From JAWWPG01 sp033850885 (GTDB lineage Bacteria; Actinomycetota; Actinomycetes; Propionibacteriales; Nocardioidaceae): a stretch of 37,919 nucleotides of DNA. The notes below the pieces were generated by a model, which worked only from the letters and a program-made list of their open reading frames with translations, did not search any database and had not been told where the DNA came from. Numbering within the stretch: the first letter of the stretch is position 1; each line of letters opens with the position of its first letter. Shown here piece after piece: positions 7,693-16,109 of this stretch. The DNA is taken from the NCBI GenBank assembly GCA_033850885.1, contig JAWWPG010000034.1:1-37919 (forward strand). The letters run 5' to 3'. The translations under genes were made by a program, and so were the position numbers.

Positions 7693-8583
7693 ATGACCAC
7701 ACTGACTCATCACGAGCGGGACGAGATTGACCGTGCCAACGACGCCGGACTACCGACGATCCTTCTGGTACACGGACTGTGGCTGCTCTCAAGCAGCTGG
7801 GACAGATGGCGCCGCCACTACGAAGACGCCGGGTACGGCACCGTGGCCCCCGGCTGGCCTGACGATCCCGAGACGGTCGAGCAGGCTCGGGCCGAGCCCG
7901 GAGTCTTCGCGAAGAAGATGGTCCGCCAGGTCACCGAGCACTACCTGGAGGCGATCAAACGACTGAGTGCGAAGCCCGCGGTGGTTGGCCACTCCTTCGG
8001 GGGCCTCTTTGCGCAGAAGATCGCCGGCGAGGGTGCATCAGCTGTCACCGTGGCGATCGATGCAGCCCCCTTCCGGGGAGTACTGCCGGTACCGATTTCG
8101 TCGCTGCGCTCCAGCGCACCGGTCGTTGGCAATCCCGCCAACGCAGGACGGGCGGTCACCTTGACGTTTGAGGAGTTCACCTATGGGTGGGCCAACGCGC
8201 TGCCCGAGCCAGAGGCTCGCGAGCTCTACGACGAGTTCCATGTTGCCGCCTCGGGGCGGCCGATATTCCAAGCGGTAGCGGCGAACTTGAACCCTTTCAG
8301 TGAGACCAAGGTGAGGACCAAGGCGGCCGACCGTGGGCCGCTGTTACTGATCTCGGGCGAGAAGGACCACACGATTCCCCCGTCGGTGGTGAAGTCGCAG
8401 TACAGGCGCCAAAGGCGCAACCCCTGTCCTACGGAAAGGATCGTGGTGCCGAACCGTGGCCACTCCTTGACTATCGACCACGGCTGGCAAGAGGTTGCCG
8501 ACATCTCCCTTGACTTCATCCGCGGCTACCTGCCGACCCATACCCAGCTGAGAACTCAGACCACCTCTGGTTCCAGTTTCTGA
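7693..8583 (+). CDS. Alpha/beta hydrolase
   Basis: A 296-residue alpha/beta-hydrolase without a signal peptide, so cytoplasmic. ILLVHGLWLLSSSWDRW (about 23-39) supplies the oxyanion region. The nucleophile elbow is VGHSFGG with Ser101. The acid is probably Asp225 in ISGEKDHTIPP and the base His257 in NRGHSL. The ATG at 7693 follows AAGGTG. The next gene, another esterase, starts 23 nt downstream, so the two are probably co-transcribed. Family members act on esters, lactones or haloalkanes; the substrate is unknown. Confidence 0.87.
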   Translation: MTTLTHHERDEIDRANDAGLPTILLVHGLWLLSSSWDRWRRHYEDAGYGTVAPGWPDDPETVEQARAEPGVFAKKMVRQVTEHYLEAIKRLSAKPAVVGHSFGGLFAQKIAGEGASAVTVAIDAAPFRGVLPVPISSLRSSAPVVGNPANAGRAVTLTFEEFTYGWANALPEPEARELYDEFHVAASGRPIFQAVAANLNPFSETKVRTKAADRGPLLLISGEKDHTIPPSVVKSQYRRQRRNPCPTERIVVPNRGHSLTIDHGWQEVADISLDFIRGYLPTHTQLRTQTTSGSSF

Positions 8584-8606
8584 GACCAGCCTGCGAAAGG
8601 AACATC

Positions 8607-9590
8607 ATGCCTGCAAACCCCCACAACATCGCCCTTGAACCGGCCGCCCAGGCTTTCGCGGAGGCCACTTCGAACCCGCCCTTCCTCTACCAGATCCCGC
8701 CCGCGGAGGGCCGTGCCGCTGTCGACGTTGTCCAGAACAGCGAGATCTTCAAGCCGGACGTTCACGAGGAGTGGGTGACCGTAGACGGAGGTCCGACCGG
8801 CAGCATCAAGGCCCGCATCGTCCGGCCGGTCGACGCGACCGGCACCCTCCCGGTCATCCTGTACATCCACGGCGCCGGTTGGGTTTTCGGCGACGCCCAC
8901 ACCCACGACCGACTGGTCCGTGACCTCGCGATCGGGGCAGATGCTGCAGTGGTCTTCCCCGAGTACGACAGGTCACCCGAAGTGCGCTATCCGGTGGCGA
9001 TCGAGCAGAGCTACCGGGTCGCGGAATGGGTGACCAAAGAGGGCAGCGCCCACCTGCTCGACGGATCCACGATGGCGATCGCCGGTGACTCCGTCGGAGG
9101 CAACATGTCAGCCGCTCTGACGCTGATGGCCAAGGAGCGCGGCACTGTCTCCTTCGTTCAGCAGGTGCTGTTCTACCCCGTCACCGACGCCGCATTCGAT
9201 ACCGAGTCGTACCGCCGGTTCAGCGAAGGCTACTTCCTGGCCCGGGACGGGATGAAGTGGTTCTGGGACCAGTACACGACGGATGAGGCCGACCGCGCCG
9301 AGATCACTGCCTCGCCCCTGCGAGCCACCTCAGAGCAGCTCCACGGACTGCCACCCGCATTGGTCATCACGGGTGAGGCCGACGTGCTGCGAGACGAGGG
9401 CGAGGCGTACGCCGCTCACTTGCGAGCTGCCGGCGTCCCCACTGTGTCAGTCCGCTACGGAGGTGTGATCCACGACTTCGTCATGGTCAACGCCTTGCAT
9501 GACATGCCTCCAGCGAGGGCTGCCGTCGCCCAGGCCGTCGCCTTCCTGCGCACCGAGCTGCACGACACGGAATCCACGGGTTCGGCCTGA
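8607..9590 (+). CDS. Alpha/beta hydrolase fold-3 (hormone-sensitive-lipase-like) esterase
   Basis: A 327-residue cytoplasmic esterase of the HSL family. The oxyanion-hole motif is HGAGW at residues 88-92, close to the usual HGGG(F/W). The nucleophile elbow GDSVGG has Ser162. ITGEADVLRDEGEAYAAHL supplies the acid and GGVIHDFVM the base histidine. Such enzymes hydrolyse short-chain acyl or aryl esters. The start at 8607 has AAAGGAAC just upstream. It follows the first hydrolase by 23 nt, suggesting a two-gene catabolic operon, and runs convergently into the first AraC gene with a 45-nt gap. Confidence 0.9.
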   Translation: MPANPHNIALEPAAQAFAEATSNPPFLYQIPPAEGRAAVDVVQNSEIFKPDVHEEWVTVDGGPTGSIKARIVRPVDATGTLPVILYIHGAGWVFGDAHTHDRLVRDLAIGADAAVVFPEYDRSPEVRYPVAIEQSYRVAEWVTKEGSAHLLDGSTMAIAGDSVGGNMSAALTLMAKERGTVSFVQQVLFYPVTDAAFDTESYRRFSEGYFLARDGMKWFWDQYTTDEADRAEITASPLRATSEQLHGLPPALVITGEADVLRDEGEAYAAHLRAAGVPTVSVRYGGVIHDFVMVNALHDMPPARAAVAQAVAFLRTELHDTESTGSA

Positions 9591-9635
9591 GCCGAGCTTC
9601 GGGAACTCACCTGCCGGCGACTTCTGCCAGGCGGC

Positions 9636-10634
9636 CTACCAGCCGTGCTCGTTGTATCGGCCAGCCGGGCCGGGCCCCGACGTGTTCCGGTTGTACCGGC
9701 GCCATTCTCGCGGTGACATGCCATAGGAGCCTCGGAACCGTCGGCTGAAGTGAGTGACGTCTGCGAACCCGCAACTATGTGCGATCGCGGCGATCGTGGT
9801 CACTCCCGGATCGAGATCAGCCAGCTGGTTGCGGGCCCGCTCCAGCCGTCGCGCAATGACCCATTGTGACAGTGACAGAGAGTGACCCGCCCTGGTCCAC
9901 AGGTTGTAGAGATGGCGCACCGAGATGTTGTGCGCTGCCGCGATCCGCTCAGCGTCGAGACTCTGGTCGTGCAAGTGGGCGTCGATGTACATCGTGATGC
10001 GCAAATGCAGGGTGCTCTGCAGCGCTTCGAGCTGCTCGCCGCTGTCCACCGCAGTAGTGATGAGGGCCTTGATCAGCTGAACCGTTGCGCGTCCCACCAT
10101 GTCCTGGGTTGCTGGAGGAAGGTCGACCGGATTGTCGAAGAGCCGGGCGAAGTGGCCGCGTACCAAGTCGTAGAGGGGGCTTCTTACCAGTACGGGAACG
10201 GCCACCCGAATCAGGTCCACCGGAAGGCCCAACTGTTGGTTGTCGACCACGAAGACTTTGTGGCTACTGAGACTGGACTGGCGATAGCTGTAAGGCCGAG
10301 TGATGTCTACCAGTTGGAGGTCGCCAGGGTGAGCGACCGACTCCGTGCCGGCTGCAGTGAGCAGTCCACGACCGCGGGTCTGGAACCCGACGGCAGCCTG
10401 CTCCGGCGCGGCTTGGCGGACCTGGTCAGGACCGCGGATGATGTGCAGCCCGGTTCCGACGTTGCGAAGCAGGTGTCCCCCAGGTCCCATCTGGAACAGG
10501 TCCATGCGGTGACGCACCGGAGCGGACGTGTCGAAGGTGACGACTTGGGGTGACTCGCTGCTGCTGAACGCGGCGTTGAGAGCCTCGACCCGGTCGCCCT
10601 CGGGGATGGTGTCGGTGTCGAGGAGCAGCGCCAC
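9636..10634 (-). CDS. AraC-family transcriptional regulator (first of a divergent pair)
   Basis: A 332-residue regulator. The N-terminal 200 residues resemble the AraC-binding-like domain of NphR/FeaR-type activators (KVALLLDTDTIPEGDRVEAL and a later sugar-cupin-like region). The C-terminal 100 residues are a standard two-HTH AraC domain: ERIAAAHNISVRHLYNLW, then VTTIAAIAHSCGFADVTHFS and the closing RRFRGSYGMSPREWRR. The GTG at 10634 was chosen because AAGGAGG precedes it by seven bases; the frame is open further upstream but without a ribosome-binding site. It is divergent from a second regulator of the same architecture at 10848 and convergent with the esterase operon, which it may control. 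Confidence 0.88.
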   Translation of the reverse strand: MALLLDTDTIPEGDRVEALNAAFSSSESPQVVTFDTSAPVRHRMDLFQMGPGGHLLRNVGTGLHIIRGPDQVRQAAPEQAAVGFQTRGRGLLTAAGTESVAHPGDLQLVDITRPYSYRQSSLSSHKVFVVDNQQLGLPVDLIRVAVPVLVRSPLYDLVRGHFARLFDNPVDLPPATQDMVGRATVQLIKALITTAVDSGEQLEALQSTLHLRITMYIDAHLHDQSLDAERIAAAHNISVRHLYNLWTRAGHSLSLSQWVIARRLERARNQLADLDPGVTTIAAIAHSCGFADVTHFSRRFRGSYGMSPREWRRYNRNTSGPGPAGRYNEHGW

Positions 10635-10796
10635 CTTCCAGCCTCCTTGGATCACGTGGTGCCGGGCTCCAGCGTACTCGTCGGCTCGATCAGCACGACC
10701 TGACCGTGCTACGTGCGCACAAGACTTTGCCGTGAGTGCATGCCTTGTCTTCCGGCGGCACAGATCGGAGACCCCGTTTCCTAAACTCCCAGAAAG

Positions 10797-10816
10797 GGCG
10801 CGGTGCACGCCGCGCC
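10797..10816. promoter_or_regulatory. Palindrome in the intergenic region of the paired AraC genes
   Basis: Perfect 7-bp arms GGCGCGG (10797-10803) and CCGCGCC (10810-10816) with a 6-nt centre, 31 nt before the second AraC start. It also contains GTGCAC, the hexamer seen twice before the esterase operon. It could be an operator or a 5'-leader hairpin. Confidence 0.35.
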
Positions 10817-10847
10817 ATTCCTAGCAGTATCACGAAGGGGCGAGAAG

Positions 10848-11828
10848 GTGGCCTTGATCGTCGATACGACAGGCGTTCGGCCGGGTGAGCGAGCGAACAT
10901 TCTTCGCGACTATCTGAGCGAGGCCTCGTCCGCGCACGACGTGCGCTTCTTGGACCCGGCCGACCGGGTGACTGCGCGGTTGGAGCACTGGCAGCTGAGC
11001 CCCGATGCAGCCCTGATGCAGCAGACCAGTTCGGGGATCAGCCATACCCGTACCACCCGACACCTGCGGCGCGATGCACCCGAGCGCGTCGCCTTCGTCG
11101 TCCACCAAGGTGGAATTGGAACATACGAGCACGCGGGCGTGCGTCATGCGCTTACCCCCGGGGGGCTCTACGTGACGGACATGAACGCTCCCTTCCACTA
11201 CCTGCGCCCGGGCAGTGGGACGGTGAGGATCCTCCAGCTCGAACGAGCCAAACTGGATCTCACCGCAGAGCTCGTACAGGTTGCCTCCCAGCGCCTGGCT
11301 TCGAGCCCCCTGTGCCGGCTCTTCCGGAACTACATCCTGGGGCTGACCCGCAACCCCGAACCGCTCGCAGCAACGGCCTGCGCCTCTGTCTTGGTCCCAA
11401 CCACGATCACCCTCGCCGAGTGTCTGTTGCGTGACGCTTCCGCCCCAGGCCACACGAAGACTCGGGAGCTCCTTCACGACCAACTCATCGACCGCATCCT
11501 GCTCTACCTCAGAACCAACTACCCACGGCCAGAGCTCAGCGCCGAGATGGTTGCTCGGGAGCACGCCATCTCCACGCGTTACCTGTTCAAGCTGTGGTCG
11601 ACTCGACCGCAGTCGTTCGCCGAGACGGTCATGAGCATTCGACTTGCCGCGGCGTATCGAATGCTGCACTCGCAGCCAGCCCTGCCCGTCGCAGCGGTGG
11701 CCAACCGCTGCGGCTTCCCTGACCCGTCGCACTTCGGCCGCCGCTTCCGTCTCGCATACGGCGTCTCGCCCGCACGCAGTAGGACCGAGCAACCAGCAGA
11801 CCCGCTCATCGGCATGTCGACACGCTGA
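10848..11828 (+). CDS. AraC-family transcriptional regulator (second of a divergent pair)
   Basis: A 326-residue protein with the same layout as its neighbour: N-terminal KVALIVDTTGVRPGERANIL and a ligand-binding domain, then a two-HTH AraC domain with AEMVAREHAISTRYLFKLW, PVAAVANRCGFPDPSHF and GRRFRLAYGVSPARS. The two proteins align along their full length but are clearly diverged, so they are old paralogues rather than a recent duplication. The GTG at 10848 has AAGGGGCGAGAAG upstream; an in-frame ATG at 10803 exists but would put the palindrome inside the gene. A hairpin at 11862 separates it from the next gene. Confidence 0.87.
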   Translation: MALIVDTTGVRPGERANILRDYLSEASSAHDVRFLDPADRVTARLEHWQLSPDAALMQQTSSGISHTRTTRHLRRDAPERVAFVVHQGGIGTYEHAGVRHALTPGGLYVTDMNAPFHYLRPGSGTVRILQLERAKLDLTAELVQVASQRLASSPLCRLFRNYILGLTRNPEPLAATACASVLVPTTITLAECLLRDASAPGHTKTRELLHDQLIDRILLYLRTNYPRPELSAEMVAREHAISTRYLFKLWSTRPQSFAETVMSIRLAAAYRMLHSQPALPVAAVANRCGFPDPSHFGRRFRLAYGVSPARSRTEQPADPLIGMSTR

Positions 11829-11861
11829 CCCCACGCACCAGCCACCGATGCAAGGCGCAAA

Positions 11862-11886
11862 GCCCTGCCGCGCTAGGGTGCAGGGC
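11862..11886 (+). terminator. Hairpin between AraC gene and phosphoesterase gene
   Basis: Perfect 7-bp arms GCCCTGC (11862-11868) and GCAGGGC (11880-11886) with an 11-nt loop, 33 nt after the AraC stop and 41 nt before the next start. It probably ends the AraC transcript; an attenuator in the leader of the phosphoesterase gene is an alternative. Confidence 0.45.
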
Positions 11887-11927
11887 GGGGACGACACGGA
11901 ACGCACGTCATCATGAGGAGTCGCTCC

Positions 11928-12857
11928 ATGCGCCACCGCAGAGTTCCCATGTTCGCAAGCACGGCCGTCGGCCTGGCGCTGGTCGTGGGGAGCTCGTCGC
12001 TGGCACCTGCCTCGAGCACCCCCTCTCGACAATCTCCAGCACCTGCGGCTGCAGCAGAAGTGGTCAGACCGACGGCATCCGTAGCCCGGCATCCGACGAA
12101 GCTCCTGACCATCGTGGAAGAGAACCATTCGTTCAACCGGGCCAGGACGCGGATGCCGTACCTGTGGTCGCTCGGCGTCGTCTACGGTTACGCCACCCAC
12201 TATGGGGCGATCACCCACCCGAGCCTGCCGAACTACCTGGCGATCGTTGCGGGAAGCACGTTCGGCATCAGGGACGATCTTCCGCCGGCGGCGCACCACA
12301 TCAAGGCACCCAACGTGTTCACCCAGGCGATAGCCGCCGGTAAGAGCGCCAAGACGTACGCAGAGTCGATGCCGGGCAGGTGCCACCAGTCCGACTCCGG
12401 GTTGTACGCCGTCCGGCACAGCCCGTGGCCGTACTTCACCCGGCGCGCCAATCGTGCCCACTGCCAGAAACTCGACGTGTCCTCGCGAGGCTTCCTCGTC
12501 GACGCCAGGAGAAACGCGCTGCCCAACGCTGGAATGCTCACGCCGAACCTGAACCACGACGCGCACGATGGGACGCTGGCGCAGGCGGATCGATGGTTGA
12601 AGGCTCGCCTGCCGACCGTCCTGGGTTCGCGTGACTTCAGATCGGGGCGGCTGGCTGTGGTGATCACCTTCGACGAAGGAACTCCGGCCAACAACAACGT
12701 GCTCGCCGTTGTGCTGGACGTGAACCTCCACCACAAGGTCGTCACCCAACCGCTGAGCCAGTTCAGCCTGAGTCGTCTCTACTCCCAGACCATCGGTGCG
12801 CCCCCGCTCAATCAAGCCGCGAGCGCACCCGACATGAGGGCTGCCTTCGGGCTCTAG
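11928..12857 (+). CDS. Secreted phosphoesterase (acid phosphatase-like)
   Basis: A 309-residue exported protein of the PF04185 phosphoesterase family, shorter than the one at 255-1835. The signal peptide is MRHRRVPMFA followed by a hydrophobic core to about residue 28. The metal/active-site block is LTIVEENHSFNR (60-71), followed by HPSLPNYLAIVAGSTFGI and, later, AVVITFDEGTPANNN with the second metal-binding Asp/Glu. Compact members of this family are acid phosphatases. The ATG at 11928 is preceded by GAGGAG at a good distance; the ATG at 11913 has no ribosome-binding site. It is the third secreted phosphoester hydrolase here. Confidence 0.87.
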   Translation: MRHRRVPMFASTAVGLALVVGSSSLAPASSTPSRQSPAPAAAAEVVRPTASVARHPTKLLTIVEENHSFNRARTRMPYLWSLGVVYGYATHYGAITHPSLPNYLAIVAGSTFGIRDDLPPAAHHIKAPNVFTQAIAAGKSAKTYAESMPGRCHQSDSGLYAVRHSPWPYFTRRANRAHCQKLDVSSRGFLVDARRNALPNAGMLTPNLNHDAHDGTLAQADRWLKARLPTVLGSRDFRSGRLAVVITFDEGTPANNNVLAVVLDVNLHHKVVTQPLSQFSLSRLYSQTIGAPPLNQAASAPDMRAAFGL

Positions 12858-13066
12858 ATCGCGACGCCGGAAGGAGGCTTGCGTGTTGTCCGACGCTCGG
12901 ACTGCGCCCGGTGTCTCCCGGTGTGTGGGTACCGTGTGCCGGGCGGTGAAGGTGGCGCCTCTGGACCGGCTAGAGGTTTCAACCGTCCTGCAACGCGGCA
13001 ACAAACAGGTCAGCCGAGGCCATGTCGTGATCTACTGCCCAACGGGATGGCTTTCGAATGGGGACG

Positions 13067-13519
13067 ATGATGTTGAGGTCGCGCCGGATAACGGGTTCTG
13101 TGCTCAGCGCCTGCATTGCTGCAGGTACGCTCACCTCGCTGCTGGCGCCGTCCCCGGCGTCGGCCATCACCTATCGACTCACGGTGACGTGCAAGGTGCC
13201 GAAAGGGTCCCCGGAACGACAGCTGGCGCCGAACTCCTGCATGAACTACCTGCCGGACGGGACGCAGACCTACACCGTGCACGTCGTCAACGACGGCCGT
13301 CCGGTGGCCGGGGTGACGGTGAGGTGGAGCGACTCCGACGACGGGGACGCCTGGTTCCGGGTCACCAACGACCCCTGTGTCACCGGATCCGACGGCACCT
13401 GCTCCGACGAGCTCGTCGACAAGAGCCCTCGTGCCGGGGAGAAGATCACGGCGACCGCGACCGCCGGAAGCTCCACCGCGAAGGGATACCTCACCTTCCG
13501 TACATCCTCCCGGAGATAG
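13067..13519 (+). CDS. Small secreted protein with Ig-like fold, function unknown
   Basis: About 150 residues. A signal peptide (MMLRSRRITGSVLSACIAAG, cleavage after PSPASA) leads into a domain of about 115 residues rich in Thr, Asp and Val. The pattern VHVVNDGRPVAGVTVRWSDSD, then GTCSDELVDKSPRAGEKITATA, looks like a bacterial Ig-like (Big_1) or invasin-type beta-sandwich with two likely disulfides (four cysteines in the mature part). The start is uncertain: ATGs at 13058, 13067 and 13070 are in frame, and GGGGA best serves the latter two. It ends 15 nt from a convergent gene that is also exported. No function can be assigned. Confidence 0.7.
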   Translation: MMLRSRRITGSVLSACIAAGTLTSLLAPSPASAITYRLTVTCKVPKGSPERQLAPNSCMNYLPDGTQTYTVHVVNDGRPVAGVTVRWSDSDDGDAWFRVTNDPCVTGSDGTCSDELVDKSPRAGEKITATATAGSSTAKGYLTFRTSSRR

Positions 13520-13533
13520 CCATCACTCGATGC

Positions 13534-14166
13534 TCAGCTGTGGCACTGTCCCATCAGCTGGGCGGCGGTGTTACCGGACGTGATGACCCGGCCCGTGTTC
13601 CCGCTGCAGTTGATGTTCACGGTCACGGTGTTGTCGCGCAGACGGTTGGCCGGTCCCGTGTTGCGGAAGAGCAGACCATTGTTCCCGACCACGTTCCTGA
13701 AGGCGCCGATACGACCTGAGTTGGCCATCAGGGCCAGGTTGTGTCCGACCGAGACGTCGCAGATGGCGATCGTCCCGGAGTTGAACTTGAACATCAGGTT
13801 ACCCGCTGCGATCGGGTCGACCTTGCAGCCCTTGCTCCCGATCTTGGTCGACCCGGTGGTTCCGGTGATCATCACGTTGTGGCTGATATTCGTGTCGATC
13901 AGTCGGACGCTTGCGGCGTCCCGGCTCATCACGTTGCCGCCGATGGTGGTGAAGCGCGTATGGAGCGAGCTGCCGGCCCCGACTGTGACGTTGCTGTTGA
14001 CGGTCGCACCGTCCAACGTGCAGGTGGCCCCGGCTGGGACCACGATCTTGTCGTAGGTTCCCCCCGTCAGAGTGCTGGTGCACTGCGTTGTCGTGGCCGC
14101 GGTGGCAGGACTGGCGAAGATCCCCGCGCACGCGACAGCAGCCAACGCAAAAATGACTCTCTTCAT
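13534..14166 (-). CDS. Secreted repeat protein, probable parallel beta-helix
   Basis: A 210-residue exported protein: MKRVIFALAAVACAGIFASPATA is a standard signal peptide. The mature part has imperfect units of alternating Val/Ile and Asn/Gly/Thr, for instance ATVNSNVTVGAGSSL, NISHNVMITGTTGS, DVSVGHNLALMANSGRI and NVVGNNGLLFRNTG. This spacing suits a right-handed parallel beta-helix such as pectate-lyase-like or adhesin-type proteins. Six cysteines are present. The start has GAGGGGGA upstream. The frame stays open far upstream, but that part is antisense to the BrkB gene and should be ignored. Function unknown. Confidence 0.72.
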   Translation of the reverse strand: MKRVIFALAAVACAGIFASPATAATTTQCTSTLTGGTYDKIVVPAGATCTLDGATVNSNVTVGAGSSLHTRFTTIGGNVMSRDAASVRLIDTNISHNVMITGTTGSTKIGSKGCKVDPIAAGNLMFKFNSGTIAICDVSVGHNLALMANSGRIGAFRNVVGNNGLLFRNTGPANRLRDNTVTVNINCSGNTGRVITSGNTAAQLMGQCHS

Positions 14167-14367
14167 GCTTGTGTCCCCCTCGAGAAACCCGGACACATAA
14201 ATGAGCCTGTTGCCCCCATGGCCAGGTATACGCATACACTCTCGCACAATCGAGACAAAAGCAAATCCCCCGTCATCTCGCCCATGGCGACGATGGGGCT
14301 CGAGCCGCATGTCGACCGCCGTGACAATCCGGATGTGTAGGTCGGCCTCGAGGGTGGGTAGTGAGAG

Positions 14368-15381
14368 GTGGTGGCCACGCTCGCCGAACACTTGGACGGG
14401 TTCCAGCGCAAGCACCCTGCAGCGGCGTTCCCGCTGGCGGTCCTCTACAAGTACCTCGACGACGTCGGCGGCTATCTTGCCGCGTTGATCGCGTACTACG
14501 CGTTCCTTTCGCTCTTCCCGCTGCTGTTGCTCTTGTCGACCGTGCTCGGCTTCGTTCTCGCCGGCGACTCCACCCTGCAGCATCAGGTCGTGACCTCTGC
14601 GCTGCAGCAGTTCCCCGTGGTGGGCGCCCAGCTCAGCGACCCCAAGCGGCTCGGCGGCGGGCCGGCGGGACTGGTGATCGGCGGGCTCGGCGCCTTGTAC
14701 GGCGGCCTCGGCGTGGCCCAAGCGTTGCAGTACGCCATGAACGAGGCCTGGCAGGTGCCCCGCAACAATCGACCCAACCCGCTCAAGGGCCGCGGGCGGA
14801 GCCTGCTGCTCCTGGCAACTGGAGGGGTGGCCCTCATCGGGACGACTGTGCTCTCTGCGCTCGGCGGCAGCGGGGCGGGCTCGCTTGGGCCGCTGCTCAG
14901 AGTGGTGGCGCTGGCCGCCTCCGTGGCACTGAACGCTGTCGTCTTCATCTTCGTATTCCGCATCGCGACTGCCCGCGACCTGACGGTCGCCGACGTGGCA
15001 CCTGGCGCCGTCGCAGCGGCGGTAGTCTGGCAGCTCCTTCAGTCGTTCGGCGTCATCTACGTCGGCCATGTGGTCAAGAACGCCAGCGCCACCAATGGGG
15101 TGTTCGCCGTCGTGCTCGGACTCGTGGCGTTCCTGTACCTCACCGCAGTCGTCGTCGTGATGTGCGTCGAGATCAACGTCGTACGCGTGGAGCACCTGCA
15201 TCCGCGAGCCCTCCTCACCCCGTTCACCGACGACGTCAATCTCACCGCAGGCGACCGACGCGCCTACTCCACCCAGGCCGAGGCCGAGCGGATGAAGGGC
15301 TTCGAGGACGTCAACGTGGAGTTCCAGGACCAACCCGACGCATCCGACCGTGGCTCCTCGACCGGCTCCGGGGCCACCTGA
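14368..15381 (+). CDS. YihY/BrkB-family inner-membrane protein
   Basis: A 337-residue integral membrane protein of the YihY/virulence factor BrkB family. About six hydrophobic segments are visible: LAALIAYYAFLSLFPLLLLL (near 40-60), a Gly-rich segment around GLVIGGLGALYGGLGVAQAL, LLLLATGGVALIGTTVLSAL, VVALAASVALNAVVFIFVF, VAPGAVAAAVVWQLLQSFGV and VFAVVLGLVAFLYLTAVVVV. The family hallmark YYAFLSLFP is present. The C-terminal 70 residues are charged and cytoplasmic. The start is one of two adjacent GTG codons (14368 or 14371) after GAGAG. Physiological role is not established for the family. Confidence 0.9.
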   Translation: MVATLAEHLDGFQRKHPAAAFPLAVLYKYLDDVGGYLAALIAYYAFLSLFPLLLLLSTVLGFVLAGDSTLQHQVVTSALQQFPVVGAQLSDPKRLGGGPAGLVIGGLGALYGGLGVAQALQYAMNEAWQVPRNNRPNPLKGRGRSLLLLATGGVALIGTTVLSALGGSGAGSLGPLLRVVALAASVALNAVVFIFVFRIATARDLTVADVAPGAVAAAVVWQLLQSFGVIYVGHVVKNASATNGVFAVVLGLVAFLYLTAVVVVMCVEINVVRVEHLHPRALLTPFTDDVNLTAGDRRAYSTQAEAERMKGFEDVNVEFQDQPDASDRGSSTGSGAT

Positions 15382-15431
15382 GCCGTGGTCCCCGACGTAG
15401 CCGGGGGCACCAGACGCCGTACCGTGGCGCC

Positions 15432-16037
15432 ATGGTGAGCGGAGAGCTCGAGCTGGCGGACTGGCGACGCCAGGTGAGTGCGCTCTACGCCGCCGTGCGT
15501 GAGGAGCGGGATCCCGAGCGCAGCCATGCGGTCTGGAGAGCCGGTCGAGACGCCCTGTTCCGGGGCCATCCCCAAAGCCCGCTTCCGCCGGGAGATCCCC
15601 TGCGCAGCACGGGTTTGCCGTACTGGCCCTATGACCCCGGCCTGCGATTCGCGCTCCCGCTCCAGCCGCCCGCAGCACCTGCTCAGATTGCGTTGCCGAG
15701 CGGCGCCGACGGCACGACGTCGTTACGGCTCGTGGGCCACATCGAGATCCCGTCGCCGGTCAGTGCGCGGGTCGACGTGTGGTGGCTCGAGCAGTACGCG
15801 GGCGGCTTGTTTCTTCCACTTCGCGACGGTACGGCGGGCGACGGCAGCTATGGCGGCGGCAGGTACGCCCTCGACACGGCCAAAGGCGCCGACCTCGGTG
15901 GGGGGTTCGAGCGGCTCGTCGTCGACCTGAACTTCCTGTACCACCCGTCCTGCCGGTATGACAGCCAATGGCAGTGCCCGCTCGCGCCTCGTGGCAACAC
16001 GATCGGCTATCCCGTCCGCGCGGGGGAGCGGTTGTGA
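15432..16037 (+). CDS. DUF1684-family protein
   Basis: A 201-residue protein with the features of DUF1684: N-terminal WRRQVSALYAAVREERDPERSHAVWRAGRDALFRGHPQSPL, central GGRYALDTAKGADLG, and the C-terminal signature LNFLYHPSCRYDSQWQCPLAP, which carries conserved Cys, Asp and His residues. The function of the family is unknown. The ATG has no ribosome-binding site, but TACCGT ends six bases before it (15420-15425), which suits a leaderless transcript. It lies 50 nt after BrkB. Confidence 0.85.
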   Translation: MVSGELELADWRRQVSALYAAVREERDPERSHAVWRAGRDALFRGHPQSPLPPGDPLRSTGLPYWPYDPGLRFALPLQPPAAPAQIALPSGADGTTSLRLVGHIEIPSPVSARVDVWWLEQYAGGLFLPLRDGTAGDGSYGGGRYALDTAKGADLGGGFERLVVDLNFLYHPSCRYDSQWQCPLAPRGNTIGYPVRAGERL

Positions 16038-16109
16038 AACGGCTGATCGTTGCCGACCCGAGACCCAACCTCCATCCGCGCGCGCGACTTGTTCGGTCAC
16101 AGTTGGACG

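Noticed and set aside
10830..13004. 724-codon open frame on the minus strand across the second AraC gene and a phosphoesterase gene
   Set aside because: Both genes on the plus strand have complete domain signatures, start signals and a signal peptide. The antisense product is low in hydrophobic structure and rich in Arg/Gly/Val.
14167..15678. Upstream extension of the beta-helix protein into a 714-residue product
   Set aside because: The extension is antisense to the BrkB and DUF1684 genes. The signal peptide and ribosome-binding site at 14166 mark the real start.
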